Notes under the pieces: generated by a model
What the model was told of the DNA's origin: nothing
Seen by the model: the letters and a program-made list of their open reading frames with translations, nothing else
Databases searched by the model: none
NCBI GenBank assembly: GCA_026261815.1
Contig: JAMPIT010000541.1
Coordinates: 62,001 to 126,000 of the forward strand
DNA: 64,000 nucleotides
Source: Monarcha castaneiventris obscurior
Lineage: Eukaryota > Chordata > Aves > Passeriformes > Monarchidae
Direction: 5' to 3'
Shown here: one piece after another, positions 10,737 through 21,660 of the stretch
Position numbering within the stretch: the first letter of the stretch is position 1
How the letters are laid out: every line of letters starts with the position of its first letter
Made by a program: the position numbers and the translations under genes

Positions 10737-11334
10737 TGATATGCAGGAGACTCCAATGCTGGAATAAGTAGTAAAGTAGGTATGTTCATTCCAGCTGGGA
10801 CTCATGGGGGATAATTCCTCCAAAGTCATGTGTGCCCACAGCTGCATTCAGCTTGGTATAAATCGGGTTACAAACTCCATATTCATTAAGTTTCCCAATA
10901 CACCTGTACATATTCATTCCCTAGCCCTGCCTAGCCTCGCTTCGTATTATAATGAGCCCAAAATTCATTTGCATCTGCATTGTGCCTGCGCAGAGTTGTC
11001 TGGTGGTCGTGGGCAGGGGTCTCTGGGATAAAGTAAGAGTCTTCCTCAGATGAAGTAGAAGAGTCTTCCTCCTTCTGAACATTTCACCTTGCTTCCCTGT
11101 GCATGCTCTTTATGTCCCTGGCCCAAGTCCAAACTTCAAGGCTGGTTTAAGTTAGTTTTAGGTTTGAAGACAGGATCTTTAGTCAAGATTCCTTCCCTTT
11201 ATCAAGAGTCTTGTATCTTCTCATTCTCCTTTGGTAGGCACAGTAAGTGTTGAACAAGCTGTATGCATTGCTTTTAACAAACAGTTTCTTAGTAAATCAT
11301 TTAACCTCTGCTTCCCCCTCCTCCGCCTGATTCA
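10737..11334 (+). mobile_element. Solo LTR-like insertion, 598 bp, 4-bp target duplication
   Basis: Begins TG, ends CA, and is flanked by CCAC at 10733-10736 and 11335-11338. The sister unit at 15530-15625 is continuous across the same point, an empty site. Within it are TATAAAT (10857-10863) and an octamer-type ATTTGCAT (10967-10974), consistent with an LTR promoter read on the plus strand. No internal retroviral genes are present. It is a different family from the elements at 4338 and 31002; the 4-bp duplication suits a class I type. Orientation is tentative. Confidence 0.75.
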
Positions 11335-11338
11335 CCAC

Positions 11339-12001
11339 AGCAGAGGCACCGTGTGTGCACACAGACACAGAGAGCCCGTGCAGGGTGAAAATCCATGCCC
11401 CTGTGGGGAATTGCCCTCGCAGGCAGTGCAAGGCTCTCTCTGGCTGCCTTTGCATCTCCTCAGCGGGCCAAGGCTGGAGCCTGGAGCAGTGGGGGATGGG
11501 CCCAGGGCCCGTGGGCGTTCGGGGATCCCCCGAGGGCAGCAAGCGGGAGAGTTCCCGGCTGGGAGAGGCCCCACTGCCAGGGAGGTTCTGGTCAGCGCTG
11601 CTGGGGCCCAGGAGAGCTCCGAGGGGCTCCTTTTGGAGCGCTGCTTGCAGGGCCCCAAGAGATGGGCTTCAGTCACAGCAATGTTTCACCCTGGCCACGC
11701 TTCGGGTCGGCAACTTGCTGTGCAAGTGTGAGAGCAGGGATGTTGTGGCATTCAGGCAACAAAAACAATGTCCAAGGGTGTCCCTGAAATGCCAGCAGGT
11801 CGTTGGACAGCAGCAGTTGCTGGGAGCAGACGGAGTTTCTGAGCAGCTGCAGAGGAGCTGAGCCCAGGGGCTGCTCCTCAAGGCCCAGGCCTAAGGAGCA
11901 TTTCTCAGATGCCAGTGCGGCCTGGAAAGGGTGAGGGGACGCACCAGCCCAGGGAGGGTGATCCCGGGGATATTTATTGATCAGGGCACTCAGGGAATCC
12001 C
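11339..12001. repeat. Duplicated receptor 3' flank, copy 1
   Basis: Near-identical to about 15608-16270. The identity continues leftward past the LTR (10660-10736 with 15535-15610) and rightward into the 3' ends of the two neighbouring receptor genes. Long ORFs here are open in all three plus frames and carry no domain I recognise. Confidence 0.8.
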
Positions 12002-12054
12002 TCAGCCACTGTCCCGGGGTCCCTCAGCAGTGCAGTGGGAAGGGATCAGCAGGC

Positions 12055-12972
12055 TCAGAGCAGAGTGTCCATGGCAGCACCATTGCTACTGAGATTATTT
12101 TCTTCCGGCTCCTCAAAGACCCTCCGGAGGGATTCCCTGAGGGACCTCACAGAGCAGGGGCTCCAGCACCTTCCTGCCAAGAAGTAGATGAAGGGTTTGA
12201 TGCTGCTGTTGATGCAGGCGAGCAGGAGAACAACCTGGGAGGACACAGTGGCATAACTCAGATGCTGCAGGAAATTCCAGATGCTGATGGGGATAGTGAA
12301 GAGCGCAATGAGGACGATAGCGATGTCAAACCTCTTGGGTCGCTGCTGCTGGGAGCTGCACTTGGCCTTAATTAAGTTCATTGTGTGGGAAAGGACCACA
12401 GGTGCAACAAAGAGGAGCAGGATGACGGCGAATATGGAGGTGAGAGCCACCCGGCAGTGCTCCTGCTCGTGTGATGGGCATAGGAATGTCACTGTGGGAA
12501 TGGCAGTGATGAGAGCGATGAAGGCCAAACATAGGACACCCCACAGCACCCACATCAAGCAATCGGGAAGGTCACAGCAGCAGCAGAGCTTCCAGAGCTT
12601 TTTCATGTCCTTTTTGATGCTGACGGCTGTGAGCCAGAAGAATGGCCAGTAGCAGGAGACCACTGACAGCTGGAAAAGGACTCCGGTGTAGAGCAGGGGC
12701 ATGATAGGAGAGCAAGACACAACCTCCCACAGGAAGAGCACGGTGGAGGGGAGCACGAAGAGGAGGAAGAGGAAGTCAGCAACAGCCAGGATAAAGATAA
12801 GAGCAATTCCGTTGACGCAGAGGAGCCAGACCACAGCCCCGTTCCCGGGCAGCCCACAGAGGCAGATGAGCAGTGTCACACTGTTTATGGCCACGTTGGT
12901 GACATCTATCTCACACAGATTGGCTCCTTCGGTGGGTGAGGCAGCAGGTGGGGACACGGAGCTCAGCTCCAT
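12055..12972 (-). CDS. Mas-related GPCR-like receptor (array gene 3)
   Basis: Predicted seven-transmembrane MRGPR-family receptor, 305 residues, single exon. TM1 has PGNG (N44), TM2 AVADF (D66), and the second extracellular loop CPSHEQEHC. The TM3 end reads ISIKKDMKKLWKLCCCCDLP: KKD (120-122) sits at the ERC position and the second intracellular loop carries four consecutive cysteines. TM7 reads KPFIY (259-263) instead of NPxxY. The tail is longer than in genes 1 and 2 and ends SSNGAAMDTLL, as in gene 4. A minus-strand AATAAA lies at 11973-11978. It shares the TM3/loop-2 sequence and tail with gene 4, so the two are probably the closest pair in the array. Confidence 0.85.
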   Translation of the reverse strand: MELSSVSPPAASPTEGANLCEIDVTNVAINSVTLLICLCGLPGNGAVVWLLCVNGIALIFILAVADFLFLLFVLPSTVLFLWEVVSCSPIMPLLYTGVLFQLSVVSCYWPFFWLTAVSIKKDMKKLWKLCCCCDLPDCLMWVLWGVLCLAFIALITAIPTVTFLCPSHEQEHCRVALTSIFAVILLLFVAPVVLSHTMNLIKAKCSSQQQRPKRFDIAIVLIALFTIPISIWNFLQHLSYATVSSQVVLLLACINSSIKPFIYFLAGRCWSPCSVRSLRESLRRVFEEPEENNLSSNGAAMDTLL

Positions 12973-13200
12973 GGATGGACGCTGGGCAGGCGCTGGGATG
13001 TGGCCCCGGCTGTGGTCAGAGTGGATGGGCAGTCAGTGCTTGGAGAATCCAGGGATGGAGCAAGCGGCTCCTCAGCAGCTCCCTGCAGCGGGAAGGATTG
13101 GGTGGAGAGAAGTGAGATGTGCAGGGGAGGAGGGTGGTGGAAATGGTGGGGTGGGAGAGGGAGGTGGGAGGGTTGGGCTGTTTGGCAGGGAATTGATAAA
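12960..13200. repeat. Conserved 5' flank module of array gene 3
   Basis: Near-identical to 1981-2230. Confidence 0.65.
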
Positions 13201-13285
13201 TAAAATAGGAAATAAAAATATTCAGCTCCCCTGCAGTTGTTCAAAGACCAACTGGCCAAAAAGATGAAAGGATGTAAACGTGTGG

Positions 13286-14400
13286 ACACAGGATGATAAA
13301 CGTGGCTGGAGGCAGTGCAGGAACAGATCAGGGGGCCTGCGGTGGTTCTGGGGCAAGTTCTGTACCAAGCAGCAACAGCGCATGGCCAAAGGAACAGTTC
13401 AAGGCAAGGTCACGTTTAATACGGCAGCACTCAGTGAATACGAGCAGCAGAGACCCCTCTTGGTGAACCTCCGGGATCATGAAAGGACTTCCAGGAGGAG
13501 GTGGATGCATGGAAATGAGTCCAAGGAAAGTGATGTTTATGTATCACATAGGAAACATGCCTTAATGCCTCGGTGTGTTTATAATGGAGAAAACCCCTGC
13601 TGTAAAGTCTCCACGCACACACAGAACAAGGAGAGATCCTCCTGTGTGTCCTGCACAGGTAAAGAATTCCTGCTTCCTCCTGCTTCCCATTGTGTTAGAA
13701 AGTTTATTCCTGCCCATTTGGCTATCAAGAACAGAATTGAAGAGGAGGGCACAGGAGGGAGCACGTGGGGAGGGCACTGCGGTCACCGGGAGAGGGAGGC
13801 AGGAGCAGAGCAGCTGCAGGAGGAGAGGAAGGTGGGGCAGGGAGGAAGGAGAACATTCCACTGACCTGTTCCCTGTGGGGCAGCAGCAGGCACAGGGGGT
13901 CTGTCCCCATCAGCGGCGCTTCCTAGCACCCCTTGCTCCTTTGGGATCCGTATCCTAAAGCGGCTCATCCCAGGTCAGAAACACCAAGGAGAAAGTGCCC
14001 AGACCAGCAGGAGGTGCCCACTGCTGTCCCACCAGCTCCTCTCCATGCCCTGTCCTGGTGTTGCTCTCCAGGGCTCGGTGCAGTCACGGGGGAGTCGGAA
14101 ATGGCAGCGCTGGCAATGTCAGAGCTCCACTTGTACAGATACACACCAACCTTGGGGTTTTGTGCAAGAGGAAGTGGCTTTTCTCAGAATGCTCACATGA
14201 ATAATTTTTCAAATGGCTCACCATTTCCCCCTGATTAGAAACACTTCTTCTGCGCAGAATGTCCCACTCTCCGACTGCCTTCCCTCTCCCGACAGGCTTC
14301 TACCATTCCTCGTTTCTCTTCCCTGAGGGGTCATGGTGCCTCCAGCAGCAGAGGGATGCTGGTGGTGCTGGTGGCACTGAAATGCTGGAGGTGCTGGTGA
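13286..14400. repeat. 1.6-kb tandem repeat, copy lacking the CpG-rich block
   Basis: Matches the first ~1.1 kb of the repeat, then runs into a different duplicated block near 14400 rather than the CpG-rich module. Confidence 0.7.
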
Positions 14401-15080
14401 AGCAGCTGGGTGCTTGTCAGAAGAAGCTCCCATTCTGGGAAGAGCATCAGAATCATTGCCAACACCTCCCCTGAGCACACCTGAGACAAGAATTCCCATT
14501 TTTGTCTTTCTACTGCACAGAGCCCAAGGGAAGGACAGCAATCAGCTGCTTGCAGCCAGGTTATCAGCACTGGGAGCCCACATCACTTACTGCTCATCCC
14601 CTTGATGATGCAATGAAAGCTATTGGAGACCAGATTTGGGGGTGCTGTGGTCCCCTTTCCAGCCCTTCACCAGAGCTCATCCTGCTCCTCCTCAGTCTTG
14701 GGTGCACCTGTGATTGTTTTTACCTGATCCCCCACCCCTTTGCCAGCAGGGACACCTTCCAGCAGACTAGGTTGCTGCAAACCCCATCCGTTAATGGCTG
14801 GAACACTTCCAGGGATGGGGCTGCCAGAGCATCCCTGAGAACCTTTGCCAGGGCCTCTCCATCCTCACAGGGAAGAATTTCTTCCCAATATTCCATCTAA
14901 CCATGCTCTCTGGCAGTGGGAAGCCATTCCCCCTTGTCCTGTCCCTTCAGGCCCTTGTCCAAAGCGCCTCTCCTGTTCTTGGAGCCCCTTCAGGCATCAG
15001 AATGGGCTCTCAGGTCTCCCTGAAGCCCTTCCCTTCTCCAGGCTGAACACCCCCAGCCCAGTGACCTCAGGGAAGCCACA
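14400..15080. repeat. Duplicated block G, copy 1 (contains a CR1)
   Basis: Matches about 23890-24555, including an embedded antisense CR1 fragment (about 14740-15075 here). The shared CR1 shows that it was already present when the block was copied. Confidence 0.7.
14740..15075 (-). mobile_element. CR1 LINE 3' fragment
   Basis: The minus strand reads the CR1 3' region (AGGAAGAAATTC-type start, then the GGCAAAGG and TTCCAGCC stretches). It lacks the terminal ATTCTATG repeats. Confidence 0.75.
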
Positions 15081-15338
15081 CGGAGACGGGAGATGCCCCG
15101 TGGAGCCCCTGGTGCCAATCCCAGGTGCCAGCCTGCTCCTGGAAGGGTGCGGCTGTGCTGAGGGCCACGGCCTCCCCCTGCCCTTGCAGCTGCCCCATCC
15201 CAGCCTGCTGAGGGAGAGGCCAAAGGCAGGGCACAGCAACCATTTCTGAAGGCACAAAACCCCCAGCAAGGATATCAGTAAAAGCAGATTTCATATGAAC
15301 CTACAGCACAACAAAGAACTGTCCGTGTGTTTGTGTTC

Positions 15339-15340
<2 letters not shown>

Positions 15341-15375
<35 letters not shown>
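15341..15375. repeat. (GT)n microsatellite
   Basis: Uninterrupted GT dinucleotide run of 35 bases. Confidence 0.95.
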
Positions 15376-15376
<1 letters not shown>

Positions 15377-15529
15377 CAAAAGGCCAGTGAGGGGAAGGGT
15401 AGAAAGGAAAATGGCCTCAAGGCTTAACAGCACTGAAACTTCACAGCACTTAACTCATTATTAAACTTGGCAATTCAACAGAGAAATAACACTTAACAGC
15501 TTTTAACCCAACTTACGCCTTCCTGACCG

Positions 15530-16270
15530 GCCTTCCCTAAGGCCTGACCCACTCAGATGTCTCAGGTACACAAACACCGGAGAGAGCAGCATTTCTGCCC
15601 CCTCTGACACAGCAGAGGGACCCGTGTGTGCACACAGACACAGAGAGCCCGTGCAGGGTGAAAATCCATGCCCCTGTGGGGAATTGCCCTCGCAGGCAGT
15701 GCAAGGCTCTCTCTGGCTGCCTTTGCATCTCCTCAGCGGGCCAAGGCTGGAGCCTGGAGCAGTGGGGGATGGGCCCAGGGCCCGTGGGCGTTCGGGGATC
15801 CCCCGAGGGCAGCAAGCGGGAGAGTTCCCGGCTGGGAGAGGCCCCACTGCCAGGGAGGTTCTGGTCAGCGCTGCTGGGGCCCAGGAGAGCTCCGAGGGGC
15901 TCCTTTTGGAGCGCTGCTTGCAGGGCCCCAAGAGATGGGCTTCAGTCACAGCAATGTTTCACCCTGGCCACGCTTCGGGTCGGCAACTTGCTGTGCAAGT
16001 GTGAGAGCAGGGATGTTGTGGCATTCAGTCAACAAAAACAATGTCCAAGGGTGCCCCTAAAATGCCAGCAGGTCGTTGGACAGCAGCAGTTGCTGGGAGC
16101 AGATGGAGTTTCTGAGCAGCTGCAGAGGAGCTGAGCCCAGGGGCTGCTCCTCAAGGCCCAGGCCTAAGGAGCATTTCTCAGATCCCAGTGTGGCCTGGAG
16201 AGGGTGAGGGGATGCCCCAGCCCAGGGAGGGTGATCCCGTGGATATTTATTGATTAGGGGACTCAGGGAA
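15530..16270. repeat. Duplicated receptor 3' flank, copy 2
   Basis: Sister of 10660-12001, without the LTR insertion. It leads into the 3' end of the receptor at 16328-17254. Confidence 0.8.
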
Positions 16271-16327
16271 TCCCTCAGCCACTGTCCCGGGGTCCCTCAG
16301 CAGTGCAGTGGGAAGGGATCAGCAGGC

Positions 16328-17254
16328 TCAGAGCAGAGTGTCCATGGCAGCACCATTGCTACTGGGATTATTTTCTTCTGGCTCCTCAAAGACCCTCTGG
16401 AGGGATTCCCTGAGGGACCTCACAGAGCAGGGGCTCCAGCACCTCCCTGCCAAGAAGTAGATGAAGGGTTTGATGGTGCTGTGGATGTAGGTGAGAAGAA
16501 AAAACACCTGGGAGGACACAGCTCTAGCTCTGTAGCCGAGCTGCTGCAGGAAATTCCAGAGGATGGGGAGGAGAGCAAAGAGCGCAGTGAGGAAGATAAC
16601 GATGTCGCGCGTCTTGAGTTGCTGCTGCTGGGAGCCATGCTGGGCTTTAATGATGTCGATTATGATGGAAATGACCATGGGTGCAGGAAAGAGGAGCAGG
16701 ATGATGGCGAAAATGGAGATGAGACCCGCCCGGCAGTGCTCCTGGTGGTGTGATGGGCACAGGAATGTCACCGTGGAAATGGCAATGAAGAGAGCGAAGA
16801 AGGCCAAGTATCGGGCACCCTGCACCACCCACATCAAGCGGTCGGGAAGGTCACAGCAGCAGCAGAACTTGCAGAGCTTTTTCATGTCCTTTTTGATGCT
16901 GATCTCTGTCAGCCAGAGGAGTGCCCAGTAGCAGGAGGCCACTGACAGCAGGATAAGAAACCTCACGTACCCCAGGGGCATGATAGCAGAGCAGGACACG
17001 TCCTCCAGCAGGAAGAGCAGGGCGCAGGGGAGCATGACAAGGAGGAAGATGAAGTCACCGACAGCCAGGCCAAAGATGCTGGCAGTGCACCCTTTCAGTC
17101 TGAGGAGGCAGAGCACAGCCCCGTTCCCAGCCAGCCCACAGAGGCAGATGAGCAGTGCCACACTGTGTATGGCCACGTTGGTGACATCTATCTCACACAG
17201 ATCGGCTCCTTCGGTGGGTGAGGCAGCAGGTGGGGACACGGAGCTCAGCTCCAT
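16328..17254 (-). CDS. Mas-related GPCR-like receptor (array gene 4)
   Basis: Predicted seven-transmembrane MRGPR-family receptor, 308 residues, single exon. The N-terminus differs from genes 1 and 2 by one residue in the first 41. TM1 AGNG (N44), TM2 AVGDF (D67). The TM3 end is ISIKKDMKKLCKFCCCCDLP, with KKD (121-123) at the ERC position and a cysteine cluster in intracellular loop 2. The second extracellular loop reads CPSHHQEHC. TM7 reads KPFIY (262-266) instead of NPxxY. The tail ends SSNGAAMDTLL. A minus-strand AATAAA lies at 16246-16251, about 80 bases past the stop. Its 3' flank is a recent duplicate of that of gene 3. Expected at the plasma membrane; ligand and G-protein coupling cannot be inferred. 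Confidence 0.85.
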   Translation of the reverse strand: MELSSVSPPAASPTEGADLCEIDVTNVAIHSVALLICLCGLAGNGAVLCLLRLKGCTASIFGLAVGDFIFLLVMLPCALLFLLEDVSCSAIMPLGYVRFLILLSVASCYWALLWLTEISIKKDMKKLCKFCCCCDLPDRLMWVVQGARYLAFFALFIAISTVTFLCPSHHQEHCRAGLISIFAIILLLFPAPMVISIIIDIIKAQHGSQQQQLKTRDIVIFLTALFALLPILWNFLQQLGYRARAVSSQVFFLLTYIHSTIKPFIYFLAGRCWSPCSVRSLRESLQRVFEEPEENNPSSNGAAMDTLL

Positions 17255-17480
17255 GGATGGACGCTGGGCAGGCGCTGGGATGTGGCCCCGGCTGTGGTCA
17301 GAGTGGATGGGCAGTCAGTGCTTGGAGAATCCAGGGATGGAGCAAGCGGCTCCTCAGCAGCTCCCTGCAGCGGGAAGGATTCAGTGGAGAGAAGTGAGAT
17401 GTGCAGGGGAGGAGGGAGTTGGAAATGGTGGGGTGGGACTGGGAGGTGGCAGGTTGGGCTGTTTGGCAGGGGATTGAAAA
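17250..17480. repeat. Conserved 5' flank module of array gene 4
   Basis: Near-identical to 1981-2230, with a few substitutions around 17420-17455. Confidence 0.65.
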
Positions 17481-17566
17481 ATAAAATAGGAAATAAAAAT
17501 ATTCAGCTCTCCTGCAGTTGTTCAAAGACCAACTGACCAAAGAGATAAGAGGATTTAAATGTGTGG

Positions 17567-19200
17567 ATACAGGATGCTAAACGTGGCTGGAGGCAGTGCA
17601 GGAACAGATCAGGAGGCCTGCAGTGGTTCTGGGGCAAGTTCTGTACCAAGCAGCAACAGCGCATGGCCAAAGGAACAGTTCAAGGCAAGGTCACCTTTAA
17701 TGTGGCAGCACTCAGTGAATACGAGCACCAGAGACCCCTCTTGGTGAACCTCCAGGGTCTTGAAAGGACTTCCAAGAGGAGGTGGATGCATGGAAATGAC
17801 TCCTAGGAAAATGATGTTTATGTATCAGACAAGAAACAGGCGTTAATGCCTCGGTGTGTTTATAATGGATAAAACCCCTGCTGTAAAGTCTCCCCACACA
17901 CACAGAACAAGGAGAGATCCTCCTGTGTGTCCTGCACAGGTAAAGAATTCCTGCTTGCTCCTGCTTCCCATTTTGTTAGAAAGTTTAGTCCAGCCCATTT
18001 GGGTATCAAGAACAGAATTGAAGAGCAGGGCAGAGCAGGGGGGACCTGGGGAGAGCACTGCGGTCACCGGGAGAGGGTGGCAGGAGCAGAGCAGCTGCAG
18101 GAGGAGAGGAAGGTGGGGCAGGGAGGAAGGAGAACATTCCACTGACCTGTTCCCTGTGGGGCAGCAGCAGGCACAGGGGGTCTGTCCCCATCAGCGGCGC
18201 TTCCTGGCACCCCTTGCTCCTTTGGGATCCATATCCTAAAGCGGCTCCTCCCAGGTCAGAAACACCAAGGAGAAAGTGCCCAGATCAGCAGGAGGTGCCC
18301 ACTGCTGTCCCACCAGCTCCTCTCCGTGCCCTGTCTCGGTGCTGCTCTCCAGGCTCGGGGCAGTCAAGGCAAGTCGGAAATTGCGACTTTGGCTACGTCA
18401 GAGCTCCACTTCCTCAGAGTCATTTGTCATATTTTTGCCTTTTTTTCCACTAAGGAAGTAACGTTTGCGAGAACCTCTAAATGAAGAATTTTGCGATTGC
18501 CTCATAATTGCCTCCTGCTTAGAAACACTCATTCTCTGCACAATGTCCCACTCTCCGACTGCCTTCCCTCTCCCAACAGGTTCCTACCATTCCTCGTTTC
18601 TTATCCCTGAGGTGTCATGGCCCCTCCGGCAGCACAGGAATGCTGGGGGTGCAGGTGGCACGGGAATGCTGGCAGTGCTGGCAGTGCTGCTGAGGCAGCC
18701 TTGTGCCTGTCAGAAGCAACTCCCATTCCGGGAAGAGCTCCGGGATTATTGCCAACACCGCCCCTGGGCCCAAGGAAGCACAGCTCAGCTGCTCCCCATC
18801 CTGTTCCCATCCCATCCTCATCCCTGCTCCCCATCCCATCCCCAGCCCACTCTCCATGCTCACCCCATCCCATCCCATCGCATCCCGCAGCTTTCCCAGA
18901 GCGCAGCCGCTCCCAGCTCCGAGCGCGGCCCGTCGGGCTCTGCTGCCCTCCGGTGGGGCCATTTGGGATCGCCGGCATCCGGACCCCTTCCAACCCCTTC
19001 TGACCCTCTGCTGACCCCTCCGAAACCGCCTCCAACAGCCCAGACACTCCTTCTTCCCCCGGGAACACCTTCCCCCCCAAGGGCCCCGCTGCTGCACTGC
19101 TCCAGCCGGGACCCCGGCAGTGTCTCTGCTCCTCCTGGCTGTGGAGTTCTGGGACCCAGGAGGGAGGAGGAAAGCTCAGCTCCCGTGTGCTCTGCAGGAG
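17567..19200. repeat. 1.6-kb non-coding tandem repeat, copy 3
   Basis: Complete copy, 1,634 bases to the start of the next. CpG-rich block at 18880-19010. Confidence 0.8.
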
Positions 19201-20850
19201 CACACAGGATGATAAACGTGGCTGGAGGCAGTGCAGGAACAGATCAGGAGGCCTGCGGTGGTTCTGGGGCAAGTTCTGTACCAAGCAGCAACAGCGCATG
19301 GGCAAGGGAAAAGTTCAAGGCAAGGTCTCCTTTAATGTGGAAGCACTCAGTGAATACGAGCACTAGAGACCCCTCTTGATGAACCTCCGGGACCATCAAA
19401 GGACTTGCAGGAGGAGGTGGATGCATGGAAATGAGTCCGAGGAAAGTGATCTTTATGTATCAGACAAAAACACGCCTTAATGCCTCGGTGTGTTTATAAT
19501 GGATAAAACCCCTGCTGTAAAGTCTCCCCTCACACACAGAACAAGGAGAGATCCTTCAGTGTGTCCTGCACAGGTAAAGAATTCCTGCTTCCTCCTGCTT
19601 CCCATTGTGTTAGAAAGTTTAGTCCAGCCCATTTGGGTATCAAGATGCAGAATTGAAGAGCAGGGCAGAGCAGGGAGGATCTGGGGAGGGCACTGCGGTC
19701 ACCGGGAGAGGGAGGCAGGAGCAGTGCAGCTGCAGGAGGAGAGGAAGGTGGGGCAGGGAGGAAGGAGAACATTCCACTGACCTGTTCCCTGTGGGGCAGC
19801 AGCAGGCACAGGGGCTCTGTCCCGATCCGCGGCGCTTCCTGGCACCCCTTGCTCCTTTGGGATTCGTATCCTAAACAGGTTCCTCCCAGGTCAGAAACAC
19901 CAAAGAGAAAGTGCCCAGATCAGCAGGAGGTGCCCACTGCTGTCCCACCAGCTCCTCTCCGTGCCCTGTCCCGGTGCTGCTCTCCAGGCTCGGGGCAGTC
20001 AAGGCGAGTCGGAAATTGCGACTTTGGCTACGTCAGAGCTCCACTTCCTCAGAGTCATTTGTCATATTTTGGCTTTTTGTCCACTAAGGAAGTAACTTTT
20101 GCCAGAACCTCCAAATGAAGAATTTTGCGATTGCCTCATAATTTCCTCCTGGTTAGAAACACTCATTCCCTGCACAATGTCCCACTCTCTGCCTTCAGTC
20201 TCCCGACAGGCTTCTACCATTCCTCATTTCTCTTCCCTGAGGTGTCATGGTGCCTCCAGCAGCACTGGAATGCTGGCAGTGCTGGCAGTGCTTCTGAGGC
20301 AGCCCGGTGCTTCTCAGAAGCAACTCCCATTCCGGGAAGAGCTCTGGGATTATTGCCAAAACCTCCCATGGGGCCAAGGAAGCACAGCTCAGCTCCTCCC
20401 CAACCTATTCCGATCCCGTCCTCATCCCGGCTCCCCGTTCCTGCTGCCTGTCCCCACCCCATCCTCATCCCTGCTCCCCATCCCATCCCCAGCCCACTCT
20501 CCATGCTCACCCCATCCCATCCCATCGCATCCCGCAGCTTTCCCAGAGCGCAGCCGCTCCCCGCTCCGAGCGCGGCCCGTCGGGCTCTGCTGCCCTCCGG
20601 TGGGGCCATTTGGGATCGCCGGCATCCGGACCCCTTCCAACCCCTTCTGCCCCTCTGCTGACCCCTCCGAAACCGCCTGCAACAGCCCACACACTCCTTC
20701 TTCCCCCGGGAACACCTTCCCCCCCAAGGGCCCCGCTGCTGCCCTGCTCCAGCCGGGACCCCGGCAGTGTCTCTGCTCCTCCTGGCTGTGGAGTTCTGGG
20801 GCCCAAGAGGGAGGAGGAAAGCTCAGCTCCCATGTGCTCTGCAGGAGCAC
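19201..20850. repeat. 1.6-kb non-coding tandem repeat, copy 4
   Basis: Complete copy directly adjoining copy 3, 1,650 bases long. An ORF running 20099-21088 crosses into the next copy. The matching ORFs in other copies end in a different frame, so I treat it as chance openness in GC-rich DNA. Confidence 0.8.
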
Positions 20851-21660
20851 ACAGGATGATAAACGTGGCTGGAGGCAGTGCAGGAACAGATCAGGAGGCC
20901 TGCGGTGGTTCTGGGGCAAGTTCTGTACCAAGCAGCAACAGTGCATGGCCAAAGGAACAGTTCAAGGCAAGGTCACCTTTAATGTGGCAGCACTCAGTGA
21001 ATACGAGCACCAGAGACCCCTCTTGGTGAACCTCCAGGATCGTGAAAGGACTTCCAGGAGGAGGTGGATGCATGGAAATGACTCCTAGGAAAGTGATGTT
21101 TATGTATCAGACAAGAAACATGCCTTAATGCCTCTGTGTGGTTATAATGGATAAAACTCATGCTGTAAAGTCTCCCCACACACACAGAACAAGGAGAGAT
21201 CCTCCTGTGTGTCCTGCATAGGTAAAGAATTCCTGCTTTCTCCTGCTTCATATTGTGTTAGAAAGTTTATTCCTGCCCCTTTTGGCATCATTTTCCATCC
21301 CCAATTCCAACCCTCCCATCCCATCCCATCCCATCCCATCCCATCCCATCCCATCCCATCCCATCCCATCCCATCCCATCCCATCCCATCCCATCCCATC
21401 CCATCCCATCCCATCCCATCCCATCCCATCCCATCCCATCCCATCCCGCAGCTTTCCCTCCCGGCGGCCGCTCCCCGCCTTGAAGCGCTGCCCCTCGGGC
21501 TCTGCTGCTCTCCAGTGCGGACATTTGGGATCGGCAGCATCCAGACCCTTCCTGAGCCCTCCTGAGCCCTCGCACACGCCCAGAGCCCCCCGGGGCCGCC
21601 TTCCCCCCCGACGGCCCCGCTGCTGCCCCGCTGCAGCCGGGACCAGGCACATCTTTGCTG
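20851..21660. repeat. 1.6-kb tandem repeat, short variant with expanded pentamer array
   Basis: Same shortened structure as 9797-10640, but the pentamer run has expanded greatly (see the separate entry). Confidence 0.7.
21314..21447. repeat. (CCATC)n / (GGGAT)n pentanucleotide array
   Basis: About 26 near-perfect copies of CCATC in a row. On the minus strand this is a run of GGG triplets spaced by AT. Confidence 0.95.
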
